From NCBI GenBank assembly GCA_027186245.1, contig CP114481.1, forward strand, positions 6,122,501 to 6,186,500: a DNA stretch of 64,000 bases. Reading direction: 5' to 3'. Positions 47,070-60,560 of this stretch are shown here, in pieces (the stretch's first letter is position 1; each line of letters starts with the position of its first letter). The position numbers and the translations under genes were made by a program. The notes below the pieces were generated by a model. The model saw nothing but the letters and a program-made list of their open reading frames with translations. It was not told the DNA's origin and made no database searches. The DNA is from Coriaria nepalensis. Its lineage: Eukaryota; Streptophyta; Magnoliopsida; Cucurbitales; Coriariaceae.

Positions 47070-48890
47070 GTCATATCAGATGGATGCAAAGAATGCTTTC
47101 ATGCATGTAGACTTTAAAGAAGACATCTATATGAAGCTTCCCTCTGGTATGTTCACAACCTCACCGAATGATGTATGTAAGCTTCTGTGTTTTCTTTATG
47201 GCTTAAAGCAAGCTCCACAAGCATGATTTGAGAAGTTTCACAGCACCAATCTCCAGTTTAATTTCATACAAAGTCAATATGATGCATCTCTTTTTCGTAA
47301 GAGTTCTATAAGTATGGTTATTTTCCTATTTTATATAGATGATATTATTATTACCGATACTGACAATATTTTAATTAGTAAAGTTCAGGCTATGTTACTT
47401 AATTATTTTCATATAAAAGATCTTGAAAATCTAACATACTTTCTAGGTCTTGAGGCCGCTTCTTGACCATATGGCATATTCTTAAACCAACAAAAGTACA
47501 GGCAGGATCTTATCACCTTGGTTGGCCTAGAGGACGCTTCAGGTGTTGATACTCCTATGGAAGTCAATGTGAAGCTTCAAAAAGATGAAGAGGATCCGTG
47601 GCTAGATTTGATTCTCTATAAGCGATTAGTTGGTAGTCTTATCTACTTGACAATTACTAAGCCTAACATTTCTTATGCTATCCACATGGTCGGCATGTTC
47701 ATGCAGTCTCCTCGATATCTTCATTTATCTACAGTCCGTCGCATCATCCGTTATCTCTTTGGTTATCGAATTAAGATTATTTTTTCCAGTTCGTTATTAT
47801 CTTCAGTTGATTGCTCATTGTGATGTAGATTGGGCAGACTATCCCGATACATGGAAGTTCACTACTAGGTAGGGTTGAGCAAAATTTCAGTTTTCGGTAA
47901 AATCGAATCGAAACTGAAACCGCAACTAACTCAGATTTTCACCGATTTGATCATAAAAATCAAATGAAACTAAACCAATAATAGACCGGTCAGTTTCAGT
48001 CAAAACTGGTCAATTTTTTTTATTTTTCACACAATTTTTTTTTAATTTCTACTTAATTATATCACTATATACATAATTGATGAGCATATATTAATATTAT
48101 GATGTATATAATTTTTATATTATTCAATAATTTATTTTGTAAAGTTACCTTCATTAATATCATTTTTTAATAAAATTCGACATTATAACAATTAAAAATA
48201 TCATTTTGCCTTTATATCATAATCAAAATAATATTCAAATATATCATAAATTCATAATCCATCGATTCAATATCATCCAAATGAGTATAAAGCAGTTTAA
48301 ATGATTTTTTATACTAAATGAAGAAAACAATTCATTTATCACATATCAATTTATAAATTATTTTACTCAAAATAAGAGTTTTCAAACTTATACAAATACG
48401 ATAAATACTAAGATAGAAATTGAGAGTTATGATTATGGTTAAAATTATAATTAAAAAAAATAAGTGTTTTGGTCGGTGCACCTAAACCAACCCACACCGA
48501 CAACCGATTTAAGGAAAATTGTTTCGGTCGGTACAATTTTTTTGGCTCACCCCTACTACTGGGTGGTGTTACGGTGCATATATCTCAATGATGCACTAAT
48601 TTCTTGGAAATGTAAGAAACAAGAATGTGTCTCAAAATCGTCCACTGAGGCTGAATATCGAGCCATGTCGGTTGCTTGTTCAGAAATTGTGTGGTTACGG
48701 GATCTTCTTTCCAAGCTTGGATTCCCTCAGGCTATTCCATTTCATGGTGACAATACTAGTGCTATTCAAATTGCTGCAAATCCGGTATTCCATGAACATG
48801 CGAAGTACATTGAAATGGGTTGTCATTCTATACATGAAGCTTTTGAACGCCAAACGATCGCTCTTACATACATATTCTCGAGTCTTTAAA
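47070..48890 (+). pseudogene. copia reverse transcriptase-RNase H remnant
   Basis: The plus strand reads QMDAKNAFMHVDFKEDIYMK, then LYGLKQAPQA followed by a stop, the catalytic FYIDDIIIT near 47330, DLENLTYFLGLE with another stop, and RLVGSLIYLTITKPNISYAI. After the MITE insertion RNase H continues with ISWKCKKQECVSKSSTEAEY and ends AKYIEMGCHSIHEAF. Order and motifs are classic copia. Several stops and the MITE break the frame. Confidence 0.88.
47870..48555. mobile_element. hAT-type MITE nested in the copia RNase H
   Basis: The termini are TAGGGTTGAGC at the left and GCTCACCCCTA at the right, an inverted repeat with one mismatch. They are flanked by 8-bp duplications CTACTAGG (47862-47869) and CTACTGGG (48556-48563), which differ at one base. 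Removing the insert and one duplication rejoins the conserved copia TTGWC motif. Subterminal GGTCGGT/ACCGACC motifs surround an AT-rich core without coding capacity. The 8-bp duplication and termini indicate a non-autonomous hAT element that inserted after the copia copy. Confidence 0.92.
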
Positions 48891-48994
48891 TAGTGGATAT
48901 TTTCACCAATCCCTCATTCAAGACATCAATTTCTTACTGGCAAATTGATGTTTGCTGACATACCCGCACCAATTTAAGGGGATTTCAATGGATA

Positions 48995-49234
48995 TGTATT
49001 AAGTAGCGAACCTAATTTTTATGCATCTATTGCCTACCTAAAATTCATTATATAAGTTGTATAGCTGAGTGTACAACCTAATTTCTATATTGTTACAGTT
49101 GGAATAGGTAAAATCCCGGACTGTTTTTTAGGCTGATTAAGATCCTAATTTTCCTCCCATCATATTCCTAGTAGATCTTTATATATAGGACCTTAGCCTT
49201 TGTACTTTGAGATTCAGAAATATTCAGAAATTCA
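48995..49234 (+). repeat. 3' LTR of the copia element in the ENTH gene
   Basis: Begins TGTATTAAGTAGCG after the purine tract and ends AAATTCA. ENTH coding sequence resumes at the next bases. Confidence 0.7.
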
Positions 49235-49528
49235 CGGCTCGTAAGCTAACGAGGGAGATTCAAGGATTCGGAAGCTTTTGCAGGAGATCTTCATCATTAT
49301 CATCGCATGGCATTCTTCTGAGAGAATCTTCATCATCATCAATGGAAGCTTAAGAAATCTGCACTTCTCAGCACAATGGTGATCATGATGACAATCAGGT
49401 CGAAGATGAAGAAAATGGTCAGGTCTTGAGTAAAAAACAACTTCTGTTGAAGGAAAAAATATGCATTTTTCGGGTAGTGAGAAAGATGAATCTGGGACTC
49501 GATCGAGAACAACAAAGATCATCCATTT

Positions 49529-49932
49529 TATAAATTGGAGCTTCTTTCTGGGTAATGTTAAGATTATGGTTCTACTTCAAGTTTTGTATGTTGGGTAGAC
49601 TTTGAAGATTTCAAGTTTCTAAAACCTTGTTAGTTATTAGTATTCACCCTGTTTAGTGTTTACTAACTGCTTAACTTAACCAAAGAGTATATCAGCAAAC
49701 CAAAGCTTAACAAATATTATCGACAAAACCGAAGAGTATACGATACACAGAACCATTTCTTCTTTTTTTCTGGAGTATGTAATGGAATATGACAACTTAA
49801 AAGCATTAAGCAAAAAGGAAGGACGTGTAGAATTGCCTTTAATGAAGAAAAACCTCTATCTATGTACGAGAGAGAAAAATATATCAACACATACAAACTC
49901 ACTCTGAATGAAGAACCTTCAAAAGGGGTATC
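49529..49932. other. Spacer between the ENTH pseudogene and the U-box kinase 3' end
   Basis: AT-rich sequence; it should contain the 3' UTR of the reverse-strand U-box kinase. Nothing else is recognised. Confidence 0.45.
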
Positions 49933-52900
49933 TCAAGATTTGAAAAGCCACTCTTGAATGGCTAACCGCAACGTATGGTTCGAGGTAAGCTGCAAGTGAT
50001 TCAGTTTCAAGTTGGTCATGGGTGAAGTCTCGTGCCCGTTTTCCAGCCATTCTCTCATTGCTTCTCCTTCATATGTAAACCCGTCCGCCGCAATTTGAGG
50101 GTCATGCATTATTTCCTGAAAAAATGAAGGCACAAGAATGATTGGTTTATCTTGCTTTTGGGATAGTTCGCCCGGCTAAACGGGTCATTAGCTCAATCAT
50201 CTGAGACCAGAAAATTCCCTAGATGAACAGGCTTAAAAATAATCTGACAATGCAACCAATCCAGAATAATCATTGAAATAGAAAAGGATTTCCAACTCAG
50301 CAAAGCAATAATGAGGTGGATATTCTAATTGGTTGCAGTGTAAAATTACATTTTTGGTTCACCCAAGAATCCCTCTTGAATCAATACATAAGAAAAAATT
50401 CAACACTTACTTGCAAGATGGGGCACAAGAAATAAGGCGGGATCGGGTTCTCTTCCAATACATACAACTGTTGCAATTCTCTCACCAAAGCCGGAGTCAA
50501 CTCCAGTCTACCCCGACCAATCAACTCGCAGCATTGTAGACCAACATCTATTAATTTTCTCACAACCTGTTCAGGCCAATCACCGCCCGAAAAGTCCAAA
50601 ACTGATGAAACGTGTCCAGAAGAGACCACCTTTCTCACTTCACCAACTAACCCAATTGTTGGTTTTGCAGTTAGTAACTGCAAAATGATTAGTCCAAACG
50701 AGTAAATATCTGACTTAGTCGTCATCACTCCTGTTCTTTGAAACTCCGGATCAGTATAAGAAAATGCACCCTTTGGTTCTGTACTCCTACGGAAACTCGG
50801 GCAATGCAGCGTCTCCTCCGATACTAATCTACAAATTCCGAAATCACATATCTTGGACCTGAGTTCAGAATCTAATAGAATACTCTCAAGTTTAAGATCC
50901 CCATGGAATACTCCCTCAGGTTTTGTACAGTGTAAGAAGTAAAGGGCACTTGCGATTTCGGCGATTATCCTTGCCCGGGTCTTCCACGTCAAGGGGGGAG
51001 TGTTGACTTTCTGGAAAAGTTGACTTTGAAGGCTCCCATTTGGCATGTATTCATACACTAGGGCCCACGCCTCAGGACATACCCCGAGCAGTGTGACCAA
51101 ATGGGGATGTTGTAGTTTCACAAGTACTTGAACCTAAATTTCAGAACCAGGTTAGAAAAAGAAACTGTTCCTAAACTCCATTTTGGGTCTAAAATAAAGT
51201 TTGCACAAAAACTCGAGTATTTTACCTCTTCTTGGAATTCAGATGGACCCTGCATGTTATGTGGATTAAGCTTCCTTATAGCAACTGTTCGGCTTGACAA
51301 TTCGCCCTTATAAACAGAACCATATCCATCCTGACTGATCTTAAAACTCTCCGAAAAATTACAAGTTGCAGTTTCTAATTCAGAAAATGAAAACTCAGAC
51401 AATTGAGGCAATTCTTCCACAAATCCAACAAACCCGTTATGGTAATTTGACGATCCAACCTGCTCGGTCCTCCACTTTTGAAGCCAGCTCAAAGCTTCCA
51501 TCTTCTGTTTTTGGATCTTCTCCTTCTCTTGCCTGAGACTTGATATGGATTCTTGAACCAGTTCTAATTCCCCTGCCGCTTCATTAAAACGTAGGTTTAC
51601 TTCCTGTAAACGGCTGCCTAGAAGAGCAACGTTCTGTATCGTTTTCTGCAGCTCTTTACGCACTTCTTCTCTTTGTTCTAAGAGCTTTTCTTGTTCATGG
51701 ACTGAAGCTTTTAGTGCTTCCGAGACCTCATTTTGGAGTTTAACTTCATTTACATGGGATGTCTTAACATGTATGAGCTAAAAGAAATAAGAGAGAAAAA
51801 TGTTAGACAACTAATGACAAAAGGGTTTTAACCAAAAAAAAAAAAAAACTGATGAAAAAACTGTACAGGATTGCTATAGAATTATAGTCACCTTTTTCAT
51901 GGTCCCAATAGCTTCTAATTCCGATTTTCTGCGCTTGAACAGTTCCGAAATGGCATCATTTACTGACTCCTTGGTTTGTACTCTAGCTTCTTTAAGCTGA
52001 GAATGTAATAGGCATATTTCATTCCTTGATGAAGTGGGGGATTCAGGCTGAATACTATTGTTTAGAGTAGAGACTGAAATTTCGGAAGGTAAAATCTCGG
52101 GCTGAGTCCAAGATGGAGAAGAAGTTGACGGTCCTTGAGCCGATTTTCGGGTCCAGACATGCCGGCCTTTGTTGATAAACCAAATCTCACAAGGCAAGGG
52201 AGCATATCTTGCTGCATAATTTGCTTTGCTTGAGTTCTTTACTTTCACCTTCATGCAACTAACAGCAGATAATTTCTTACAAATTAGGATTTTGATACTA
52301 ATTATGGAACAATTTGCAAATCACCTCCTTAGACTATAGAAAGCGAAAATATTCGTACTTATCTGGTACAGATCGTAGGGTTCCCATAACAAGCTTTGTA
52401 ATCCCATGTGTGTTAACTAAATCTACAATTCCTTTCTGAACTTGATCTGCTTCTGCAGTGACAAAGCTGGTCTTCACCTGTAAAACAAATTCTATCACTG
52501 ATTAACGAAATCCGAATAAAAAGAAAACATACATATTGTTGATGAAATATGAAACACATAAATAGAACATATACCTTGGCTCTGGTACAGAAATCCAAGT
52601 AGTAGTTTAGAAGCTTCTTTGTTTGTTCCCACTCTTTCTTCCTGAAATGACTCACCACATCTTTATTTGCTTGACTTACTGGTAGTTTTCCTACTGCACA
52701 TTAGTTCCATTGAGTTTTCTTCAGTACAGAGTTTTTGTTGAAAGAAATTATTGAAAAAGAAGATATCCAGAGAAAATCAGAATGTCTAGAGAGAGAGAGA
52801 GACATAAACTTACAGAGGGTGGGAATTACAGGAGAGGGCTGATGTATATGGAGGAGGCAGATCTCTTTATCCCCAAATCGAGTAAAAGTCCATTGAAGTA

Positions 52901-53111
52901 AACTCAGATCTCTATCCATAGTCTTCCCAACAGCCACATGAACAACAAAATCACCACTACAGCCGCCACGGCGGACTTCTTCCGGAAGGCAAGTAGGAGT
53001 CATCTTCTGATCAAACCCTTGTACGAAAGCGGTTGAAGAAGAGAACCCATAAATCCGATCAACAACATATGGAGCAATATGAGCTGGACATGAAGGATTC
53101 AAGAGCTCCAT
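49933..53111 (-). CDS. U-box domain kinase (PUB33/PUB32-like) with altered kinase motifs
   Basis: Seven exons, 53111..52814, 52693..52575, 52477..52359, 52258..51892, 51777..51226, 51133..50411 and 50115..49933, join in phase to 786 residues. The order is that of plant PUB receptor-like cytoplasmic kinases. It has a USP-like N-terminus (VVHVAVGKTMDRDLSLLQWT), a coiled coil (about 300-400) and a kinase domain (about 430-700). A C-terminal U-box follows: FLCPILQEIMHDPQIAADGF through TNLKLNHLQLTSNHTLR. U-boxes bind E2 enzymes for ubiquitination. Kinase residues are unusual: G-loop SQDGYG (449-454), beta-3 Lys replaced by Arg469 (VAIR), HGD at 562-564, and Ser569 where Asn normally binds Mg. DFG (582-584) is kept. 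Catalysis is doubtful; the U-box looks intact. Confidence 0.91.
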
Positions 53112-56064
53112 TTTTGCAGAACAGAGATTTCAGAAACAGAGCCAATAATCATAGAGGAAGAAGAAAGAAAACCTTCGGAGGTGTTAGGGATTAAGGCGGG
53201 CATGTGTAAATCAGACTTCTTCCTCTTCTTCCTCTCCTTCTGCTGTTTTTTTTTTTTCTTTATGCTGAATTTGAATATTCTGGAATCATTCCTTTGTGCT
53301 CTTTTTATGTCAAATTGAGAACTTTACTTTTATGTTGACTTCACTGACACAACCCATTAACATATAATAATACTCTGTTTTTTGGACCCAAGGAGGGAAG
53401 GGGAGAAAAAAAAAAAAAAAAAAAAGACAGAAACCATCATCTTCTTCTTCCTGAGACGATATTGTAGTACTGTGTTTTTGCTTGAACTATATGAACAGAG
53501 GGAAAATGTCTGACACTAAGAGATCCAAATCCTTAGCTTTTCTTTAAGTTCATGAGAAGAACGCTTTCTCAAATATTTTTCTGTGAATTAACCAAAAACG
53601 AACATAAAATTCTTTTCACCTAATAAATAATATTAATCTCATATATCTAACATACAATATATTATATAAAAATAATTTTATAATAATTTTAATAAAACAT
53701 ATAACTAGACATATACAAATTTTTCATCATCTTAAATTTGAGAGGAAATAATAGTAGTTGTCTTTTTCAGAAAATAGGAAAAAAAAAAAAAAGTAAAGTT
53801 GAATTGATGATGATCCAATTTTTATTTTTATTTTTATTTTATTATTATTATTATTTTTATTATTATTTTTTTTTATTTTAATTTTTAATTTTTAATTTTT
53901 AATTTTTAATTTTTAATTTTTAATTTAAAATAAATAATGATTGCTAACCATAATGGACAGAAATTTCAATGTGTAAAGAGTATATACGAATAAGAATTGC
54001 GTAAGCGTATGAAATGGGGTATAAAAGTAATGATGTCCGAATGTCTGATAATGATGACGATAATGTCTTGTATTAAAAGACGAATCGAATCCTCCTCCCT
54101 CGTTATTGGTGAAGAAAAAAAGAGTAAACTAAAATAATAAATTAATTAATTTTAAATAAATAAAATTATATATATACTTTGTTATCATTGGGAGAGAAAT
54201 AAATGGAAAAATAAAATACAATATCTTCATTCTTTGCTATTGGATGTTTTGTAATAATTTTTTATTTTGCCAACTATCAAACTGATTATTATTATTATTA
54301 TTATTTTCTTTTTTTTTTTCAAGAGTAAACGTCTAGTGGAAGACTCATTTTCTCAAATAATTTTATTATTAATGTTATTTTTAATTAAATAAGAAAATAT
54401 TAGGGTAAAAATAACTTTTACTATGCATTTAATGTAATGAATATTGAAATTTAACGAAATTAAGTGCAAATTAAATTGTTTAGGAAGAGAAATTTACTTA
54501 ATGTGAATATAACATGGATCAATTAAAAGACCATGAAAGATTTCGTATTTTTTTTAGTGTTGAGGAAAGAAAGTGGGAGGGATCTTGAGAAATAGTTGTT
54601 AGTTAAAATAAGAGAGGAAAAGGGGGAAGAAAGATGGATTAATATGAAAGAGAGAAGCGATAAAATGCATCGGATTGATGGAGAAACGAAAAAAAGCTCC
54701 CATTAATTGTGAAGAGGAGCTAAAGATGAGGAGATGCTAGGCCATAAAGTAAAAAGATGGAATCCTTTATATATATATATATATATATAATTATTTAAAA
54801 TAAAACTAAGAGTAAATTAGTATACGTGAAAATTAAACTTTTGTATAGATATAAGCTTGGTCGGATATGGTTATATTCGACCGACACGATCTTAGTATTA
54901 AGATTTATGTATGTTATTGTTAAGATAATACTCTTGATTTATCTGATGATAAACTATTCTACTAAAGTTTGTTCTTCGTCACCGAAAATAAAGATACATA
55001 GAAAAACTCTCGGTATTGGAGAAAAAAAAAGTTGTATGTATTGTTAATCTCTTATTTACATAATCTCCCTTAATAATGTGTTTGGATAATTTCTTTCGAA
55101 AGTTTTTATTTTGTGAATTGAAAAATGCACTCCCCAAACGGGTTTATAACGAGCAAGTGACCTTTTTTTAATTAATCAAAAATACCTTTAAAAAAAACGT
55201 AAGATAAAAAATTGAAAAAAAAAAGAAAGAAAAAGAAGAGAAACATAAAGTGGATCCATCTCATTTCGAATATAATACGTTTGTCGTATTATAATACACC
55301 GAGGAAAAAACGGTGGTCTCAAATCTCATTTGTTGGTGTTTTGGGGACAGGAATACTTCAATACAACTTGCTAAGTTATGAAACCTTATTGGCCCCAAAA
55401 AGAAATTACAAAAATAATAATAATAAAATAATACTAATAAAATATATATATATATAATAATAGTAATAATTTTGAAACTTTCAATGTAGTAAGTACATTG
55501 TTGATTGTACAACTCAATTTTACTTCAAGCTATTATTGATTGTACAACATTAAGAACAACTGCTACAGTTTCCATTCAGCTCAAAAGGCCATATATAATG
55601 CATTCTCCATGATGCAGGGACGAAACTCAACAAGCAAATGCTTACACTATATACAACAACTATAAATTTATACACACACATTGCTTACAGTTACATTATT
55701 ATTATTATAAATAAATAAATAAATAAAAGTTTAAAATTAAGGGAAAACAAACAATTAACACAATCAAAAAGTGAAATTCCAAATTTATCGGATCTGAAAG
55801 GAAGCCATCATTAATGACAAATCTCAGAGAGCTTTGGATTATATCATCGAATGTTGTGTTCAACAAATTGCTTAGAGGAAGACAACATTTGAAAGAACTG
55901 AAACCTCTCCAACCACCATAGCCTCTACTACTTAATATAATTGTTCAAAATACAACACAAGAAAAGTTGGTACAAAACAAAGGAAGGGTTCTTTCGACCT
56001 TGAATTTCATCGAAAAGGAGGGAGGCACTCACCTGTCCCCCCCGACCATTTATCTCAGGCAGAA
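53112..56064. other. U-box kinase promoter, AT-rich spacer and actin 3' UTR
   Basis: About 2.95 kb with no supportable gene. The left part is the promoter and 5' UTR of the reverse-strand U-box kinase. The middle is extremely AT-rich, with the ATTTTT repeat listed separately, a (TA)n run at 54765-54789 and ATT trinucleotide runs at 54285-54305 and 55715-55728. From about 55550 the sequence is likely the 3' UTR of actin. Confidence 0.5.
53808..53927. repeat. Degenerate (ATTTTT)n / (ATT)n / (TTTTTAA)n array
   Basis: A 120-base low-complexity tract moving from ATTTTT units through ATT units and a T run into about seven TTTTTAA units. This is simple-sequence expansion. Confidence 0.9.
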
Positions 56065-57734
<1,670 letters not shown>

Positions 57735-58500
57735 CTTTAATCACTGGCTGGAAAGAGATATAAACACGAGCTTAGAGCAAAAGATAATGACAGAAGAAAG
57801 AAGCCTATTTGCTATGAAAGTCGAAAGATAGACTAAGAGAGGCATGTAATATATGGATGATAGGAGATCACATAGTTTAACAACAGAGACCAATCTATCG
57901 AATCATGATGATAGTTAAACAGTGAAAAGAAAAAGAAAAAGAAAAAAGAAAAGATAATATGTTCATTAAAATGATATTCACCATTTACGAATCCATATGT
58001 TCAGAAGAGAAATATGCTTCCATATAGCTAACGGAATAGGGCAATGTTCTAAATAGAATCAAATCATAAATCTTTTGACAAAATAAAAATCCAGGCCGAC
58101 CACATATATGCAGAAGATTCAAAGCCATCAAACCTTTGATACTGAATGCAGTATAAGATATCCAAAGAAAACAATCAGTTTTGATCCAAAATAAAAAATC
58201 AGCCAGGAAACTACTATGGAAACAAATCCGAACAGTTCTTGATAGAATGCAAAAGCTTCCCGAAAATGCGCATCAAGAATTCAACGATCATACCAGAACA
58301 AACCTTCCAGACCAAAAACACAGATCCACATTTCCCATCGATCTGAATAATATTTACTCTGACTGAAATCTCATTCCATTTTCTAGAATTTCCCAAGAAA
58401 CAAAACATAATAAATGCAAGCGAAAACTGATAAATGCAGGGAATTTAGTCACCTGAGAATCGAAGCAAGAACAAGCTGTGCTGTTGTAGTGAGAGAAAAA
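57735..58500 (-). promoter_or_regulatory. Actin 5' UTR with leader intron
   Basis: On the reverse strand a GT donor (TCTCAG|GTGACT, after 58453) and an acceptor (TTTCCAG, exon resuming at 57747) define a leader intron of about 705 bases at 57748..58452. It ends 13 bases before the start codon. Such leader introns are a conserved feature of plant actin genes and usually raise expression. Upstream, 58453-58500 is a probable first non-coding exon. The promoter lies beyond. Confidence 0.8.
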
Positions 58501-59383
58501 TAATCGAGAGTGAGAGAAAGAGAGGAGGCTCCGATAGCAGCTTCCCGCCCTTGGGCCTTGAGGTTCAAAAAAAAAATCCGTAAATGCTAGAAACTGAAAC
58601 TGAAAATGGAGTTTTATATGAACTCGTTTCCTTCGCTTTATTTGGAAGTATAATCCTGGCCGTGGGATTCTCTTACACCAGCGAGATTGAAGGTGTTATC
58701 GACGCTTGTCGTCGCGGGCTGGGCTCCCCGTAGTTACAGGCTGACTTGAAATATGTCCTTTTCAATGGCCATGCGCAATTACCGGATTACCCCTAGGCAC
58801 ATCGACTGGAGAAAAAGGCCCTTCAAGTCCAAAAGTTGTGGACCAGCGTGAGCCCATACCAACTGCATCTGGATCATCATTTTACAGCCCAGTCCCCGTA
58901 GTCGTTTTTTCTTTTGCTCCAAAAAGAACAAAGTACTACAAGCTAACCTTTTTTCACATTTAGAATCTAGATAACAAAAGATGAGGAAACAATGATGAAT
59001 AACGAAAATGTGGGGAGGAAATTATTTAGGTGGAAAAGAAAATGATAATTGTTATTAATGAGGGAAAGGAAATGATTATTTGAGATGGGCATGATGAATA
59101 AACGAGAGTATTTGTAAAATTGATCTTAGTTCGAACTTTTTCTAAACAATTAGATTCAATAAAAAAATTTCCGCAAAAATGGACTCTTATTTTGATTTGT
59201 ATTTACTTTTTAAGTTAAAAATAATAATAATTATTATTATTATTTTATATTTTGAACTGAAATATGTGTGATTGATTGAATAATTTAAGTTTTGAGTGAA
59301 ATATTGGTGAAAAGATAAGAAATACTATGTTCATAGAGTTTTTGATGGCTTACGTTTTGAATCTCAGAGATTTCGAGATCTAT
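58501..59383. other. Actin promoter and spacer
   Basis: The left 250 bases are GC-richer and probably hold the actin promoter. The remainder is AT-rich with an ATT/TAA run near 59220-59245. No gene seen. Confidence 0.5.
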
Positions 59384-59885
59384 GTTCTTTGATCTCGATG
59401 CTCGGATAGGGTTTGAATATGACCATTGAGCATCGAGATGAGAGACTTCAAAGTCTCTGACCTCAATGTTTGATGCTCGATATGTTAGTAAGACTAGAAT
59501 TCTCTTAAGTGCATTGTAATTTAACTTCCAAAAAAAAAAAAAAAACTAGAATTCTTAGGCATCGAGCATAGAGAACATAGACCCAATTCATTAATCTCTT
59601 ATCATGATGCTCGATTGGTATGTTCATGACCCATCGAGATGAGAGAACAAAGACTTCCAATTCTCTGTTATCAATTCTCAATGTCTGATGGGTTTGTAAT
59701 AATAGAACAGTCGGGCATCGAGCATTAAGGTTAAAGACTTTGATGTATTTGATTTTTCATCTCGATGGCTCGATGGGTACTTTCAAAACCTATCGAGCAT
59801 TGAGATTAGCGGATCAAAGACTTAGAAGTCTATATTCACAATGTTTGATGTTCGATAGGTTTGAAAGACTAGAACCCTTAAGCCA
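59384..59885. repeat. Three degenerate tandem copies of an inverted-symmetry repeat (CTCGATGCTCGAT)
   Basis: Three related blocks start near 59384, 59591 and 59745. Each runs TCTCGATG(C)TCGAT, then about 20 bases later (C)ATCGAG(CAT)GAGAT, then GACTT..A..TCT, then CAATGTTTGATG, and closes near TAGAA(T/C)..TTAAG or GCATTAAG. GCATCGAG and CTCGATGC recur many times in both orientations, so each unit can fold on itself. A poly-A tract interrupts the first and second units. No terminal repeats or coding sequence are seen. The family is unknown to me. Confidence 0.7.
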
Positions 59886-60184
59886 ACAAATATTACTAGT
59901 TTGGTTTAAATTTCAAATATATTTGATTGTTCATATTTTTACATATATATATATTTATTTGTTTATTGTTTATATTAATCTTTATTTTGGATTATGTTTT
60001 GTTCATTTCAGGATAAAGAAATTGCAATCCGTCATGAACTTAGACCTATAAGAAAATGATAGATAAGTAGGAAGTGGTGGTTGTTGATATTAAGAAAAAA
60101 TTTATCACATGACAATTTGAGATATTTAAGAATACCTGCTTCGAACACTTCTTTTCAATAAATGTCCTCTAAAAAATTCTAGCC

Positions 60185-60560
60185 AAATTGTTAACTATCT
60201 CATTGTTTAATGAGTTGAGTGCATGAAGAAAAATGATTTGTGATCTATTGTCCAAGGGAAGTCAGTGCAGTTTAGTATGAGAGAGTGGGTTCTGATGACG
60301 AGGTGGAAGTATCATGGTTATCCATCCGACTCGATGGCCGGTTGGTTAACAAAAGACGACCGACTGTTTAAGAAGTATTTTGGTGGGAAAGTTATCCGAG
60401 CTTCGGAGTTATAAAGGTTCAAAAGCGATGAATGGACTAACAAAGATAATGATATTATTAAGATTACTTTTGTATACTTTATCGAAGTAGTATTGTATGT
60501 TCAAGAGAGGAAGATTAATATTCGACTCTCTACCTTCGTCATAGCAAATAACTCGGTAAG
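60185..60560 (+). pseudogene. DUF1985-domain remnant (MULE-associated)
   Basis: The plus strand reads MREWVLMTRWKYHGYPSDSM, then LFKKYFGGKVIRASEL, a stop, then WTNKDNDIIKITFVYFIEVV and YVQERKINIR. This matches the DUF1985 domain found in plant Ulp1-protease-like proteins that ride in Mutator-like elements. A preceding SRQIVNYLIV-like stretch extends the similarity to about 60185, with stops. No Ulp1 catalytic part is found, so it is a fragment left by an element. Confidence 0.65.

Larger units (their letters stand above)
46193..49234 (+). mobile_element. Decayed Ty1/copia element inserted in the ENTH gene
   Basis: Two related LTRs (about 46193-46415 and 48995-49234) share CATCTATTGCCTA, a TATATAAGTTGTA block, GACTGTTTTTTAGGCTGATTA and a common end TATTCAGAAATTCA. 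A purine tract (AAGGGGA, near 48977) precedes the 3' LTR. Internally only reverse transcriptase and RNase H remain, with stops; gag, protease and integrase are gone. The 3-kb length includes a 686-bp hAT-type MITE. LTR divergence and multiple stops show an old insertion. The element starts and ends at the break in the ENTH reading frame, although a clean 5-bp duplication could not be resolved. Confidence 0.85.
45470..49528 (+). pseudogene. ENTH-domain (epsin-like) gene split by a copia insertion
   Basis: Exon pieces match plant ENTH/VHS-family proteins (At3g46540 type), clathrin-linked membrane adaptors. About 45478-45588 contains KKQASFYLKEKIKTARLALT and DVTAAQL. 45699-45811 contains LTEEAISGN and SISKAAFDLDDYSRILEILH. 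About 45876-46020 contains RLLTHEPESVALEFQTEKDV and GSFQFIDENG. 46125-46192 contains RKKSERILNLLERGPALK. The coding sequence resumes at 49236 with ARKLTREIQGFGSFCRRSSS and runs to about 49528. A copia element (46193-49234) lies exactly between these last two parts. The start codon is lost, a frameshift lies near 45490, part of exon 3 is deleted (ERK..W), and a stop occurs in the 3' part, so the gene is dead. Confidence 0.82.
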
